Of a DNA stretch of 47,618 nucleotides, positions 1 through 7,407 are shown one piece after another. The stretch comes from Muribaculaceae bacterium (GTDB taxonomy: Bacteria; Bacteroidota; Bacteroidia; Bacteroidales; Muribaculaceae). The notes beneath the pieces were generated by a model, which saw nothing but the letters and a program-made list of their open reading frames with translations, was not told the origin of the DNA and searched no databases. Numbering within the stretch: the stretch's first letter is position 1; every line of letters begins with the position of its first letter. The stretch is taken from the NCBI GenBank assembly GCA_022509065.1, contig JAFLTY010000017.1, forward strand, positions 1 to 47,618. Reading direction: 5' to 3'. Both the position numbers and the translations under genes were made by a program.

Positions 1-16
1 ATTGGTTAATTGGTTT

Positions 17-46
17 GAAGCGGCGCGATGGGAATCGTGCCGCTTC
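17..46 (+). terminator. 13-bp hairpin at the left edge
   Basis: Positions 17-29 pair with 34-46 (12 Watson-Crick pairs and one G-T) around a GGGA tetraloop. The G-T pair becomes an A-C mismatch on the other strand, so a plus-strand transcript entering from the left is the better reading. No U-tract follows, so it may be a transcript-end hairpin or part of a repeat rather than a classical terminator. Confidence 0.4.
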
Positions 47-75
47 GGCGTTGATTATGATACGTATCTCCGAGT

Positions 76-127
76 GCAAAGCTCCCTGCTTTGTCATAGC
101 GGTCGGCCGCTTGCGTCCGACACTGCC
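76..127 (+). repeat. 52-bp intergenic repeat, copy A
   Basis: This stretch matches 4770-4821 at 46 of 52 positions in the same orientation. It contains an imperfect palindrome centred on GTCGG-n-CGC-TT-GCG-n-CCGAC. The two copies lie outside the coding ends of the two-gene secreted-protein unit between them, so this may be a dispersed palindromic intergenic repeat family. Confidence 0.7.
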
Positions 128-138
128 AAACACGACAA

Positions 139-163
139 GAGGCGCGAAAACCATCCGCGCCTC
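139..163 (-). terminator. GC-rich hairpin after the 447-aa gene
   Basis: GAGGCGCG (139-146) pairs perfectly with CGCGCCTC (156-163), leaving a 9-nt loop. It lies 24 bp past the stop of the minus-strand gene ending at 187, and on that strand a T/G-rich run follows. It is the probable transcription terminator of the GDPD operon. Confidence 0.55.
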
Positions 164-186
164 CCTGTCATATAAGAGCTATCTTC

Positions 187-1530
187 TTACTTTACAACCA
201 TTTTGGTTACGGTGCTACCCTGACGGGCAATGACTACGCTACCGGCCGCGGGGCTGTCTACGCGTACGCCCTGCAGATTAAAGTATTCCGTTGCACCGGT
301 CGTCGTATCGGCCTCTATGCTTTCAACTCCCGACTCAAATCCGGGTTCTGCCAGCAGATAGGTGGCCAAGCCGCCGTTACACTTATACAGCGACAGATAG
401 CATGCCTGCTTGCCGTTGGCATCGGTAACAACATCGGGGCAAATACCCATCATGCGTGAACCTGTGTCGGTCAAGGTTCCCAGACCGCCTTTCGGAAGAT
501 CCCACGCCAGTTGCATGCCTTCGAAAGCCATATCGGGCCCCAGTTCGACAACGCGTACCTGTGTGCCTACGCCCTTGTCGTAATCGGTGTTGGTGTACAC
601 CATGAAGTTCTTGCCGGCGAACGAGAACTCATTTACGCCGTTCGAGTTGGTCTGCGGACGAAGCTCGCTGGGTACGTTCACGAACGAATCAAGCATACCG
701 CCTTCGATGTTATACAAGGTGGGATATGACACGAAAGCATCGATATAATACAATTCACCCGAGCTGTCCTCGTCTCGTACTATACGCACCATAGGAGCGC
801 CGTCCCATGATATCAGGTCGGCCGGATATGTCTCGCCCATCGTAGACCAGCAATAGCCTTCCATGTGGCCGCTCCAGTCTTCCGAGTTTTGATCACGTTC
901 AAAACCCACAACATAAGTGTTGTCACCCGAAGCAACAGGCGACATGATAACGGTGCCTGCCTGAGCGCCGGTGACATCGCCGACAACGTCGAAATAGTCA
1001 TGACGGCCAACAGCATCCATTTCATCTTCAGGCAGATAAAGTTCAGCCACAAGTTCGGTGTCACCGCTCACAACGTCTTTCACGTGATACAGGCGGAAAG
1101 GCGTAGTCTCGCTGTTGCCTATAAGGCCCATAATCCATATATTACCGTAGTCGTCAACACCTATTTGGTTGGCGCACAACAGGCCTTTAAGAGGTTCGCC
1201 GTTAACTGTCAGCTGGACGCGACCTTCCACCACGCCGGTATTGCGGTCTACTACTATAAGGTGACCAAAGTCATTGTTTTCGTCACCATCCGACATCGTG
1301 CGCGATTCGGCTATGTATAGCTTCCCGTCGCGAACAACCATCGAGCGTGTCTTATTGTTGAATTCGGCCATGGGAGTGGCTAAAAATTCATCCTGCGAAT
1401 ATGCGCGGCTGATATTGTAAAGATTGGTGCAGGTCAGTCCGTCATACGACCCGTAACTCACATTCTCGACCGCGGCGAACATCGGCAATGTCAACAACGC
1501 CATCCCGGTCATGATAATTTGTTTCTTCAT
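187..1530 (-). CDS. Secreted propeller-like protein with sorting tail
   Basis: The 447-aa protein starts with a signal peptide (MKKQIIMTGMALLTLPMFAA). The body has repeated segments of the type D-x-x-T-G-x-V followed by D-D-x-G-N-I-W, as in beta-propeller or NHL-like blades. The last 33 residues (YFNLQGVRV ... TKMVVK) look like a C-terminal T9SS-type sorting tail, so export to the cell surface is inferred. The body aligns by eye with the second half of the upstream GDPD protein (for example TTPFRLYHV against TGTFRLYKW, and the CNGGLATYLL end against SNGIAKYTL), so the two are probably paralogous. Its start is 26 bp after the GDPD stop, so the genes are almost certainly co-transcribed. No catalytic motif was recognised; a ligand-binding role is possible but unproven. 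Confidence 0.85.
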   Translation of the reverse strand: MKKQIIMTGMALLTLPMFAAVENVSYGSYDGLTCTNLYNISRAYSQDEFLATPMAEFNNKTRSMVVRDGKLYIAESRTMSDGDENNDFGHLIVVDRNTGVVEGRVQLTVNGEPLKGLLCANQIGVDDYGNIWIMGLIGNSETTPFRLYHVKDVVSGDTELVAELYLPEDEMDAVGRHDYFDVVGDVTGAQAGTVIMSPVASGDNTYVVGFERDQNSEDWSGHMEGYCWSTMGETYPADLISWDGAPMVRIVRDEDSSGELYYIDAFVSYPTLYNIEGGMLDSFVNVPSELRPQTNSNGVNEFSFAGKNFMVYTNTDYDKGVGTQVRVVELGPDMAFEGMQLAWDLPKGGLGTLTDTGSRMMGICPDVVTDANGKQACYLSLYKCNGGLATYLLAEPGFESGVESIEADTTTGATEYFNLQGVRVDSPAAGSVVIARQGSTVTKMVVK

Positions 1531-1556
1531 AAATGTTTGGTCTTTGATTCTGGTTA

Positions 1557-4500
1557 TTATTTCTTGACAAATTTCGCACTTGATGCATTGTTCACTGTCA
1601 CGATATATACACCGGGAGTCAACGCGCTGATATCGGCGCTGTCGCTGTCCGAAGTGGCTACAAGGACACCGGCCATGTTATACACGCGCAAGGTGTTGAC
1701 GTCAATGCCGCTGACACTGACGGTGTTGTGGTCGGCATACACATTGAACGCGGCCTCGCTGTCGGCTACTGTAATGTCGCGTACCTCGTTAAGACGGTCC
1801 TTAAGGGTGTACTTGGCGATACCGTTTGAAGGGCAGTACTGATACAGTGTATACTGTCCGTCGCTAACCTTCTCGGCGACGAGCCAGTTAAAGGTCGAGT
1901 AGTTACCGCCTGTCTCGTAACCAAGGGTGCCGATGGGCTGAACGTTGGCCACCACTTTGTTTTCGCTAAGATTACGCACGGTGAAACCTCCTTTGTAGTT
2001 CGCTCCAGAGTTGTGAACTAATATGGTGTTACCCATCATCTTGAAGTAAGCGCCGCCGCCTGTCGAGTTGCGAGCCGGCTGTTCGGTCGATGGGCGAGTG
2101 GTGCTAAGGTCGTTGTTGATGCCGCCGTTGTAGAAATACATTCCGACAGTACGCACCTGATATATCCAGTTTTCTGTGTCATCGTTGACGGGTATGACAT
2201 ATCCTGCTGTCGAACCTGCTATTGCCAGGTCTACATATCCTTTGCTGGCGGTGACAGCTCCGTTGGTGACGGTGATGATATTCACCGATGTCTGGCCGTT
2301 CGGGTACAGATAAATGTGACCCGTGCCGTTAAGAAGGTCGCCACCGGCGTTGATAAAGTTGGTCTGGCCGTCATAAACGACATCGGCATCAAAGGCAACT
2401 GCCTCCTGATAGTTGTCGGGAGTGGCGCCGGCTGCATACACCAGGAACGAGTGTGTGTTGCCGGTCTGTTTGTCGTTACGTATCACTATATTGCCGGCAT
2501 CGTCGCGCGCGCAACCCCAGCCTGCTCCGCCGGGTATCGAACCAAGGTAACCGCTCTCGTTGAAGATGTGCAGTTTCTTTTCGTCGCAGTTGTTGATATA
2601 GAAATAACCGTTCACCGCCGTTCCCTGCTGGGCGTTAGTGCCGTCTATATGGCCGGGATGGTTGTCGGTGGTGTTCGAGTATATCCAGTCGCGGGTCAGT
2701 TCAAGGTCCACTTCGCGCACTTCGTCGTTCTCGCCTGCAACAAAGAGGCGTACCGACGCCAGGCCGGCGTTCTGGGTAAACAGGTGCACGTACATGTTGC
2801 CGTCAGCACCGTCAGACATGGCTGTCGCGGTATAGCCGGGTGCTACTGACTGCGATCCGGGTTCTGCGCCACCTACTCCGGGATGTACCCAGTCGGTAAC
2901 CTCTGTCACTGTGCCGATGCCGTCTGTGGCATCATATACCTTTGCGGTATAACCTGTGCCGTCGCCTGCTGTGTCGGGTAACACGCTGTAAACTTTCGAT
3001 GCACGGCGATGAAACGAGATGCCTTCGGCGTCATCTTCTATGACCCCGGCCGGAAAACCGCCGTTCTCCTCCAGTGTGGCGCGGTCTCCCCATATAAAGG
3101 TATATTCTACGGGTGCCATGCTGGCGCTGTTCACTATGAAGCAGTCGCGCGAGGTCGGAGTTACCGTCATCGTGTAATCTGTTCCCCAGCTGCCCGACAG
3201 GTCATAACCTTTGCCGGTCAGTGTGCCTTTTTCGAAGTGGAAACCGGCCGGACGTGAGGTGTTGCCGGCGGTGCTCCATGTGCTGACATATACTTTCAGG
3301 TCATTGTAACGTCCCGAAACGGCTATGTGTTTGCCTGCTAACGAGTTGTTCCAGTTGCCAAGGTCGGCGGCTGTGTTCGTGCTGAAAAACTCTTCGGCAT
3401 TACTCCCGGCGTTATCCCATTTGTAAAGGCGAAAGGTGCCGGTCTCTACTGCTCCTTCAACACCCATATGAGTGACAGCGGTGCAGTTCGATGCTATAAG
3501 GACTCCGTCGGCGGTCATGGCGATGTCTCCAAGGTTCTCGACGCCGGCTGTGTTATAGCTGCCGGTAACTTTGCCGGTAAAAGGGTCGATACGGTCAATA
3601 GTGGGGTTGGCGCCGGCAGCGTCAAAACTGAGCACAACCCATTCGCCACCGTCAAATAGCACTTTCGTAACTGTGCGTCCCTCAAGGTTCGAGGGTGACG
3701 ATGCTTCGTTGACAACCTCTGTCTCGTAACGGCTGCTGACTGCTCCGTCACTGTTGGGATAGTCTACTGTGTTGGGGGGAAAGGTAGCACTCGGATCAAG
3801 TTCCGGAAGAGACTTCGGATCGAGGTAGTCGGTGGTGATGAAGTCACAACCCCAGTTGCCGTACTGCTTGTAGCCGTCGTTGGTGTTGGTCGTCCACATA
3901 TTGACTTTCAGTCCTTTGTCATGATACTTGGTAACTGTCGACTTGTCGAAATAACCGGCTTCGATGTCCGCGTCTATCTCCCAGTCTACACACCAGTCAA
4001 AATGGTTCGCCCAGTACTGGCCGGTAAGGAACTGAAGCTCGATGTCTGGATAGTTCGTACGTATGTACTCCAGACAAGGCTTCATCGAGGTCAGTATGAT
4101 ACATTTGTCACGGAAACCGTTGTCTTCGATAAACTTTATCAGCAAAGGTATGTTCGAACAGTCGTTACTGTTGATACCGGTCGCCCACTTGAGCTCTATC
4201 AGGGGGCGTACTCCGTATTCCTTGCACACGTCAAGATACTCCTGTCCCGAACACAGACGCCCTTCGTAGGTAACTCCGCTGCGGGTCTGTCGGAAAGGAT
4301 GCGATTGCAACTCTTCAAGGGTGCTGTTAGCTATCGATGCGCTCGATCCGTCTGAACTCAACCGGCTGATGTCATCGTCATGCGAACATACAAACTGTTT
4401 GTCCTTCGTAACCTTAAAATCGGTCTCAAGGTAATCATAACCCATCTTGGCACCGTTGGTGAACGACTCTACAGAGTTCTCTACCCCGTAAAGACTGCCG

Positions 4501-4583
4501 CGGTGTCCTACTAAGATTGGGCGATCCGCTAATGCAGCCAAACTCGTGGCTATGCACACTAACAAAGTAAAAGTTTTCTTCAT
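1557..4583 (-). CDS. Secreted glycerophosphodiester phosphodiesterase with propeller-like C-terminus
   Basis: This 1008-aa protein carries a GDPD domain, which hydrolyses glycerophosphodiesters to an alcohol and glycerol 3-phosphate. A signal peptide (about residues 1-20) is followed by HRGSLYGVENS (H27, E35), YLETDFKV (E53, D55) and CSHDD (H68), the metal and catalytic positions of the family; the domain runs to about residue 270. Roughly 650 residues of propeller-like sequence follow, related to the downstream 447-aa protein, and then a classic sorting tail (LRVYNMAGVLV ... GVYIVTVN ... KFVKK). The start at 4583 is chosen because the signal peptide begins there; an upstream in-frame ATG at 4664 lies only about 18 bp from the -7 element. 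The GDPD-plus-propeller architecture is far longer than a standard GDPD (about 250-350 aa). Its role in scavenging phospholipid or teichoic-acid head groups is inferred. Confidence 0.9.
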   Translation of the reverse strand: MKKTFTLLVCIATSLAALADRPILVGHRGSLYGVENSVESFTNGAKMGYDYLETDFKVTKDKQFVCSHDDDISRLSSDGSSASIANSTLEELQSHPFRQTRSGVTYEGRLCSGQEYLDVCKEYGVRPLIELKWATGINSNDCSNIPLLIKFIEDNGFRDKCIILTSMKPCLEYIRTNYPDIELQFLTGQYWANHFDWCVDWEIDADIEAGYFDKSTVTKYHDKGLKVNMWTTNTNDGYKQYGNWGCDFITTDYLDPKSLPELDPSATFPPNTVDYPNSDGAVSSRYETEVVNEASSPSNLEGRTVTKVLFDGGEWVVLSFDAAGANPTIDRIDPFTGKVTGSYNTAGVENLGDIAMTADGVLIASNCTAVTHMGVEGAVETGTFRLYKWDNAGSNAEEFFSTNTAADLGNWNNSLAGKHIAVSGRYNDLKVYVSTWSTAGNTSRPAGFHFEKGTLTGKGYDLSGSWGTDYTMTVTPTSRDCFIVNSASMAPVEYTFIWGDRATLEENGGFPAGVIEDDAEGISFHRRASKVYSVLPDTAGDGTGYTAKVYDATDGIGTVTEVTDWVHPGVGGAEPGSQSVAPGYTATAMSDGADGNMYVHLFTQNAGLASVRLFVAGENDEVREVDLELTRDWIYSNTTDNHPGHIDGTNAQQGTAVNGYFYINNCDEKKLHIFNESGYLGSIPGGAGWGCARDDAGNIVIRNDKQTGNTHSFLVYAAGATPDNYQEAVAFDADVVYDGQTNFINAGGDLLNGTGHIYLYPNGQTSVNIITVTNGAVTASKGYVDLAIAGSTAGYVIPVNDDTENWIYQVRTVGMYFYNGGINNDLSTTRPSTEQPARNSTGGGAYFKMMGNTILVHNSGANYKGGFTVRNLSENKVVANVQPIGTLGYETGGNYSTFNWLVAEKVSDGQYTLYQYCPSNGIAKYTLKDRLNEVRDITVADSEAAFNVYADHNTVSVSGIDVNTLRVYNMAGVLVATSDSDSADISALTPGVYIVTVNNASSAKFVKK

Positions 4584-4640
4584 AAGGTATAAATTTAGGT
4601 TGATTAAGGTATATCCTATATAAAACGGTTTCATGGTAAT

Positions 4641-4659
4641 GACGCACCGCTCGTGCGTC
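4641..4659 (-). other. 5'UTR hairpin of the GDPD operon
   Basis: GACGCAC (4641-4647) and GTGCGTC (4653-4659) form a perfect 7-bp stem with a 5-nt loop, between the predicted promoter and the GDPD start. It may affect mRNA stability or translation. Confidence 0.4.
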
Positions 4660-4681
4660 CGCACTAACCTTACTTACCACA

Positions 4682-4713
4682 CAAAGATAATAATATTTCT
4701 CCAAATCCCCAAA
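4682..4713 (-). promoter_or_regulatory. Bacteroidota sigma-70 promoter for the GDPD operon
   Basis: On the minus strand TTTG (4713-4710) is followed by a 20-bp spacer and TATCTTTG (4689-4682), an exact match to the TTTG / TAnnTTTG consensus. The inferred transcription start near 4675 gives a 5'UTR of about 90 nt to the ATG at 4583. Confidence 0.75.
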
Positions 4714-4720
4714 ATCAAAA

Positions 4721-4774
4721 CCAACGGCAGCAAACCAACGGCAGCAAAGCCCTATTCAAACCTACGGCAGCGAA
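4721..4774 (+). repeat. Short tandem repeat CCAACGGCAGCAAA
   Basis: Two perfect adjacent 14-bp copies lie at 4721-4734 and 4735-4748. A third, with two changes, lies at 4761-4774 and runs into the 52-bp repeat. They sit between two divergent promoters. Confidence 0.6.
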
Positions 4775-4821
4775 GCTGCCTGCTTTGTCTTAGCGGTCGG
4801 TCGCTTGCGGCCGACACTTCC
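4770..4821 (+). repeat. 52-bp intergenic repeat, copy B
   Basis: This is the second copy of the element at 76-127, with six substitutions. Here the central palindrome (GTCGGTCGC ... GCGGCCGAC) is better preserved because the variable pair is T-G rather than C-T. Confidence 0.7.
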
Positions 4822-4852
4822 TCCCTGTTTTTTTTATTTTTTTGCATTTTTA

Positions 4853-4884
4853 TTTGCGTATTTCAAATATTATTCTTAACTTTG
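4853..4884 (+). promoter_or_regulatory. Bacteroidota sigma-70 promoter for the terminase unit
   Basis: TTTG (4853-4856), a 20-bp spacer and TAACTTTG (4877-4884), followed by C, fit the consensus exactly. The start codon is 60 bp downstream. The phage-like pair therefore has a host-type constitutive promoter. Confidence 0.75.
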
Positions 4885-4944
4885 CAGCAATTTTAAAACC
4901 AATTAATTGTATTTATAACCTTTTTATCTTATATTTAATTATTT

Positions 4945-7395
4945 ATGAAAAAACCGGATCCCAAACTTCAAGCCGCCCTTGGCCACAACCTTTGTTATAA
5001 TGACAAGCTCGACGCCTTCTGCCCTATCGGTAGCGCTCATTATGTCGCTCCCGAAGTTCTCGCTCTTCTAAAGTCTCTCCCCGGCGACAAAATACTCGCC
5101 GACGACTCCGACGGCTTAGTAACCGTCGACATGAACACAGGCGAAAAAATCCGCATCGACTCGTCACACGCCTCTGCTGCCGTCGCTGTGTCCGACCGCA
5201 CAATCGTGGCTATGTCGCCGGACGGTCATATAACACTCGATTGCGACGATAACGGCGATGTCATTCCCGGCTCGGGCGGTCAGCCCGAATGGCCCGCCAT
5301 AAGCATGACGGCCGAACAAATGTCGCCTCTTTTTCTCACCATTCCTCAGTACGCTCTCAGCCGTAACTATAACAACGGCGAAACAGCATCCGACCGCGAC
5401 TGGGAAGGGCTTCTCTATCATGTCAACGACGCGTACAGCCGTTTGCAGGCCGATGCTGCCGAACAAGGCGTCTTCTTTCAGCCTCTGATGGCTCGCGCCG
5501 TCGTGACCGATACTGACGGCACACTGCTTTACCGCACTCCCGAAATACTCATCATGCCGCCGCAGGGATTGCCTCTTGATCGTAAAATTTCTCTCAGAAT
5601 GCAAGTGCGCAATTCCACCGAAGAAACCGTCTATGAGATACCTTCATTTCGTATAAGGCTCAAAATCGACCCCATGGCATCGGAGGTGTGGGTCAGGCGA
5701 GCCGCCCGGCTCTATGTCGAGGTATCACCTTGCTTCCACTCGTGGGTGACGGAAAGCGACGGGCTGATGGGTGTTGCCTCGGTAGCCACAACAAACCGAT
5801 ACGACATGGCAATGGTGGTGTCTCTTCCGGGCAACGCTTTCGCGTTGTCGCTCAAGAGCGAAGGCCACAACATATCTCTTATCAACAAAACACTTGCTTG
5901 TCTCGATAAACGCCCGATACGTATTGGCATGGTATCCAATCCCTTCGAACATGGTGTCTCGGTTCTCGTCGACTCATACGCCATGCCGTCGCTTCGCGTC
6001 CAGCACAACACGCTCGTTCAGGCTTTCGCCGGTACTCTCACCCCGGCGCCGGACAGTGAGGTAGTCCTCAACTCGCTCAACGCTCCACACACTTTCACCG
6101 CAAAGTCTGCCGCGGCTTCACCTTCAGCGGCGACTTTCGCAAACATAACGGCTCTGTTGTTCCCCGGCTATTCTCCGGCCGATTATATGGCGGAAGGCGA
6201 CGATGATGCACCGGGATGGTGTGCCGTCACAAGGGTGATGTTCTCCGATGGCTCGTCCAGTTGCCGCCTCACTAACGGCTCCGGACCTGTGCCGGTGAGC
6301 CTCAACGCTCTCATCGTCTATCCTCATCCCGACGCCACAAGCATCCAGCTCGACGTCTTTCCGGCGCGTGCCCCGGACTCAGCTAAGCACTGGACGGTAT
6401 GGCTGTCGCCCGACTCTTCCGGATTACGCGCCATTAGTTTGGCCGACGATCTCGCTCCCAGACCGCCGTCGTCCTCCGTGTCTTACGACCCGTCATCCCT
6501 CCTGCCTACAAGAGCCAGGGCGCGGCCGTTCTCGGGTATGGTGGCGGTAGCCGACGCAAAACACCCTTCGGTAATCACTACATGCACCAACCTGGGTGAC
6601 AAAATCACGGCCATCACGCCGGCGGGTGCAGCTTCGGCGGCGTGGGACTATGGCCGAACGCGTTTCTACGCCTTTACACGGAACGAGGCGCACCTGGTCA
6701 ACGTGGCCGCCGGTCTCGACAAGGTCACTTCGGGGCGTATGGCATCGGTCGGCGCCGTTGCTCGGTCAGCTATCGCCGTCACTCCGTCAGGACGCACTTG
6801 CTTCGCCGGCCAAAACGGCTTTATATATCGCATAGACGCGGCTAAGGTCGATGTCTTAACCAACCTGTCTGACGAGGTCGACACCCTGGCTTACGATGTC
6901 ACATCGCATTCGTTGATGGCAGCAAACTCCGACGGAAGCTGGCCTGTATATCATCTTGACCCGGCATCCGGCAACGTACTCTTCACCTCGTCGTCTTTCA
7001 CGCCATTCGACACCATCGTGGAGTCGGGCTCTCATCTGGCTGTCAACACGCAAGACGGCATCCTCGACATTGCCGTCGCTCACCGCCACATACCCCCGGA
7101 CGGCATTCCCGTAAGTATGTCATTCCGCTATGCCGACTCTTCGTCGACACGTCCTTTCCGGCTGGCTTCAGTGGGATGGAACATAAGCTCGTCGTCTTTC
7201 GACGGGTCGATGACTGTCAACCGCGCTTTCCTCGGCACAAGGATGGCTCCGATATCTTCTTATTCCGTCTGCGGTCGTATCGCCGCACCTATCGTCATGC
7301 CTATGGCGGCAAGACCGGCGTCTGCCGTCTCTCTCGAGATTGAAGCTAATGTGTCTCCTGACACTCTTATCGCCAAACCAACACTTAGCTCTTAA
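4945..7395 (+). CDS. Uncharacterised 816-aa protein, partner of terminase
   Basis: I do not recognise this protein. There is no signal peptide, transmembrane segment or sorting tail, so it is probably cytoplasmic or virion-like. The first 110 residues contain short D-D-x-D-G-L-V-T-V-D and S-P-D-G-H-I-T-L-D segments, and residues from about 545 to 710 contain repeated short beta-type units with D-x-A-S-G-N-V and T-x-D-G-I-L-D-I-A, suggesting a propeller or beta-rich fold. The middle is rich in Ser, Pro and Ala. It ends 12 bp before the terminase gene on the same strand, so co-transcription is near certain. Candidates are a domesticated phage structural or tail protein, or a cargo or anti-phage protein. 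Base composition resembles the surrounding core genes, which argues against very recent transfer. It is open throughout, so it is unlikely to be decaying. Confidence 0.85.
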   Translation: MKKPDPKLQAALGHNLCYNDKLDAFCPIGSAHYVAPEVLALLKSLPGDKILADDSDGLVTVDMNTGEKIRIDSSHASAAVAVSDRTIVAMSPDGHITLDCDDNGDVIPGSGGQPEWPAISMTAEQMSPLFLTIPQYALSRNYNNGETASDRDWEGLLYHVNDAYSRLQADAAEQGVFFQPLMARAVVTDTDGTLLYRTPEILIMPPQGLPLDRKISLRMQVRNSTEETVYEIPSFRIRLKIDPMASEVWVRRAARLYVEVSPCFHSWVTESDGLMGVASVATTNRYDMAMVVSLPGNAFALSLKSEGHNISLINKTLACLDKRPIRIGMVSNPFEHGVSVLVDSYAMPSLRVQHNTLVQAFAGTLTPAPDSEVVLNSLNAPHTFTAKSAAASPSAATFANITALLFPGYSPADYMAEGDDDAPGWCAVTRVMFSDGSSSCRLTNGSGPVPVSLNALIVYPHPDATSIQLDVFPARAPDSAKHWTVWLSPDSSGLRAISLADDLAPRPPSSSVSYDPSSLLPTRARARPFSGMVAVADAKHPSVITTCTNLGDKITAITPAGAASAAWDYGRTRFYAFTRNEAHLVNVAAGLDKVTSGRMASVGAVARSAIAVTPSGRTCFAGQNGFIYRIDAAKVDVLTNLSDEVDTLAYDVTSHSLMAANSDGSWPVYHLDPASGNVLFTSSSFTPFDTIVESGSHLAVNTQDGILDIAVAHRHIPPDGIPVSMSFRYADSSSTRPFRLASVGWNISSSSFDGSMTVNRAFLGTRMAPISSYSVCGRIAAPIVMPMAARPASAVSLEIEANVSPDTLIAKPTLSS

Positions 7396-7407
7396 ATATT
7401 TCCATCC

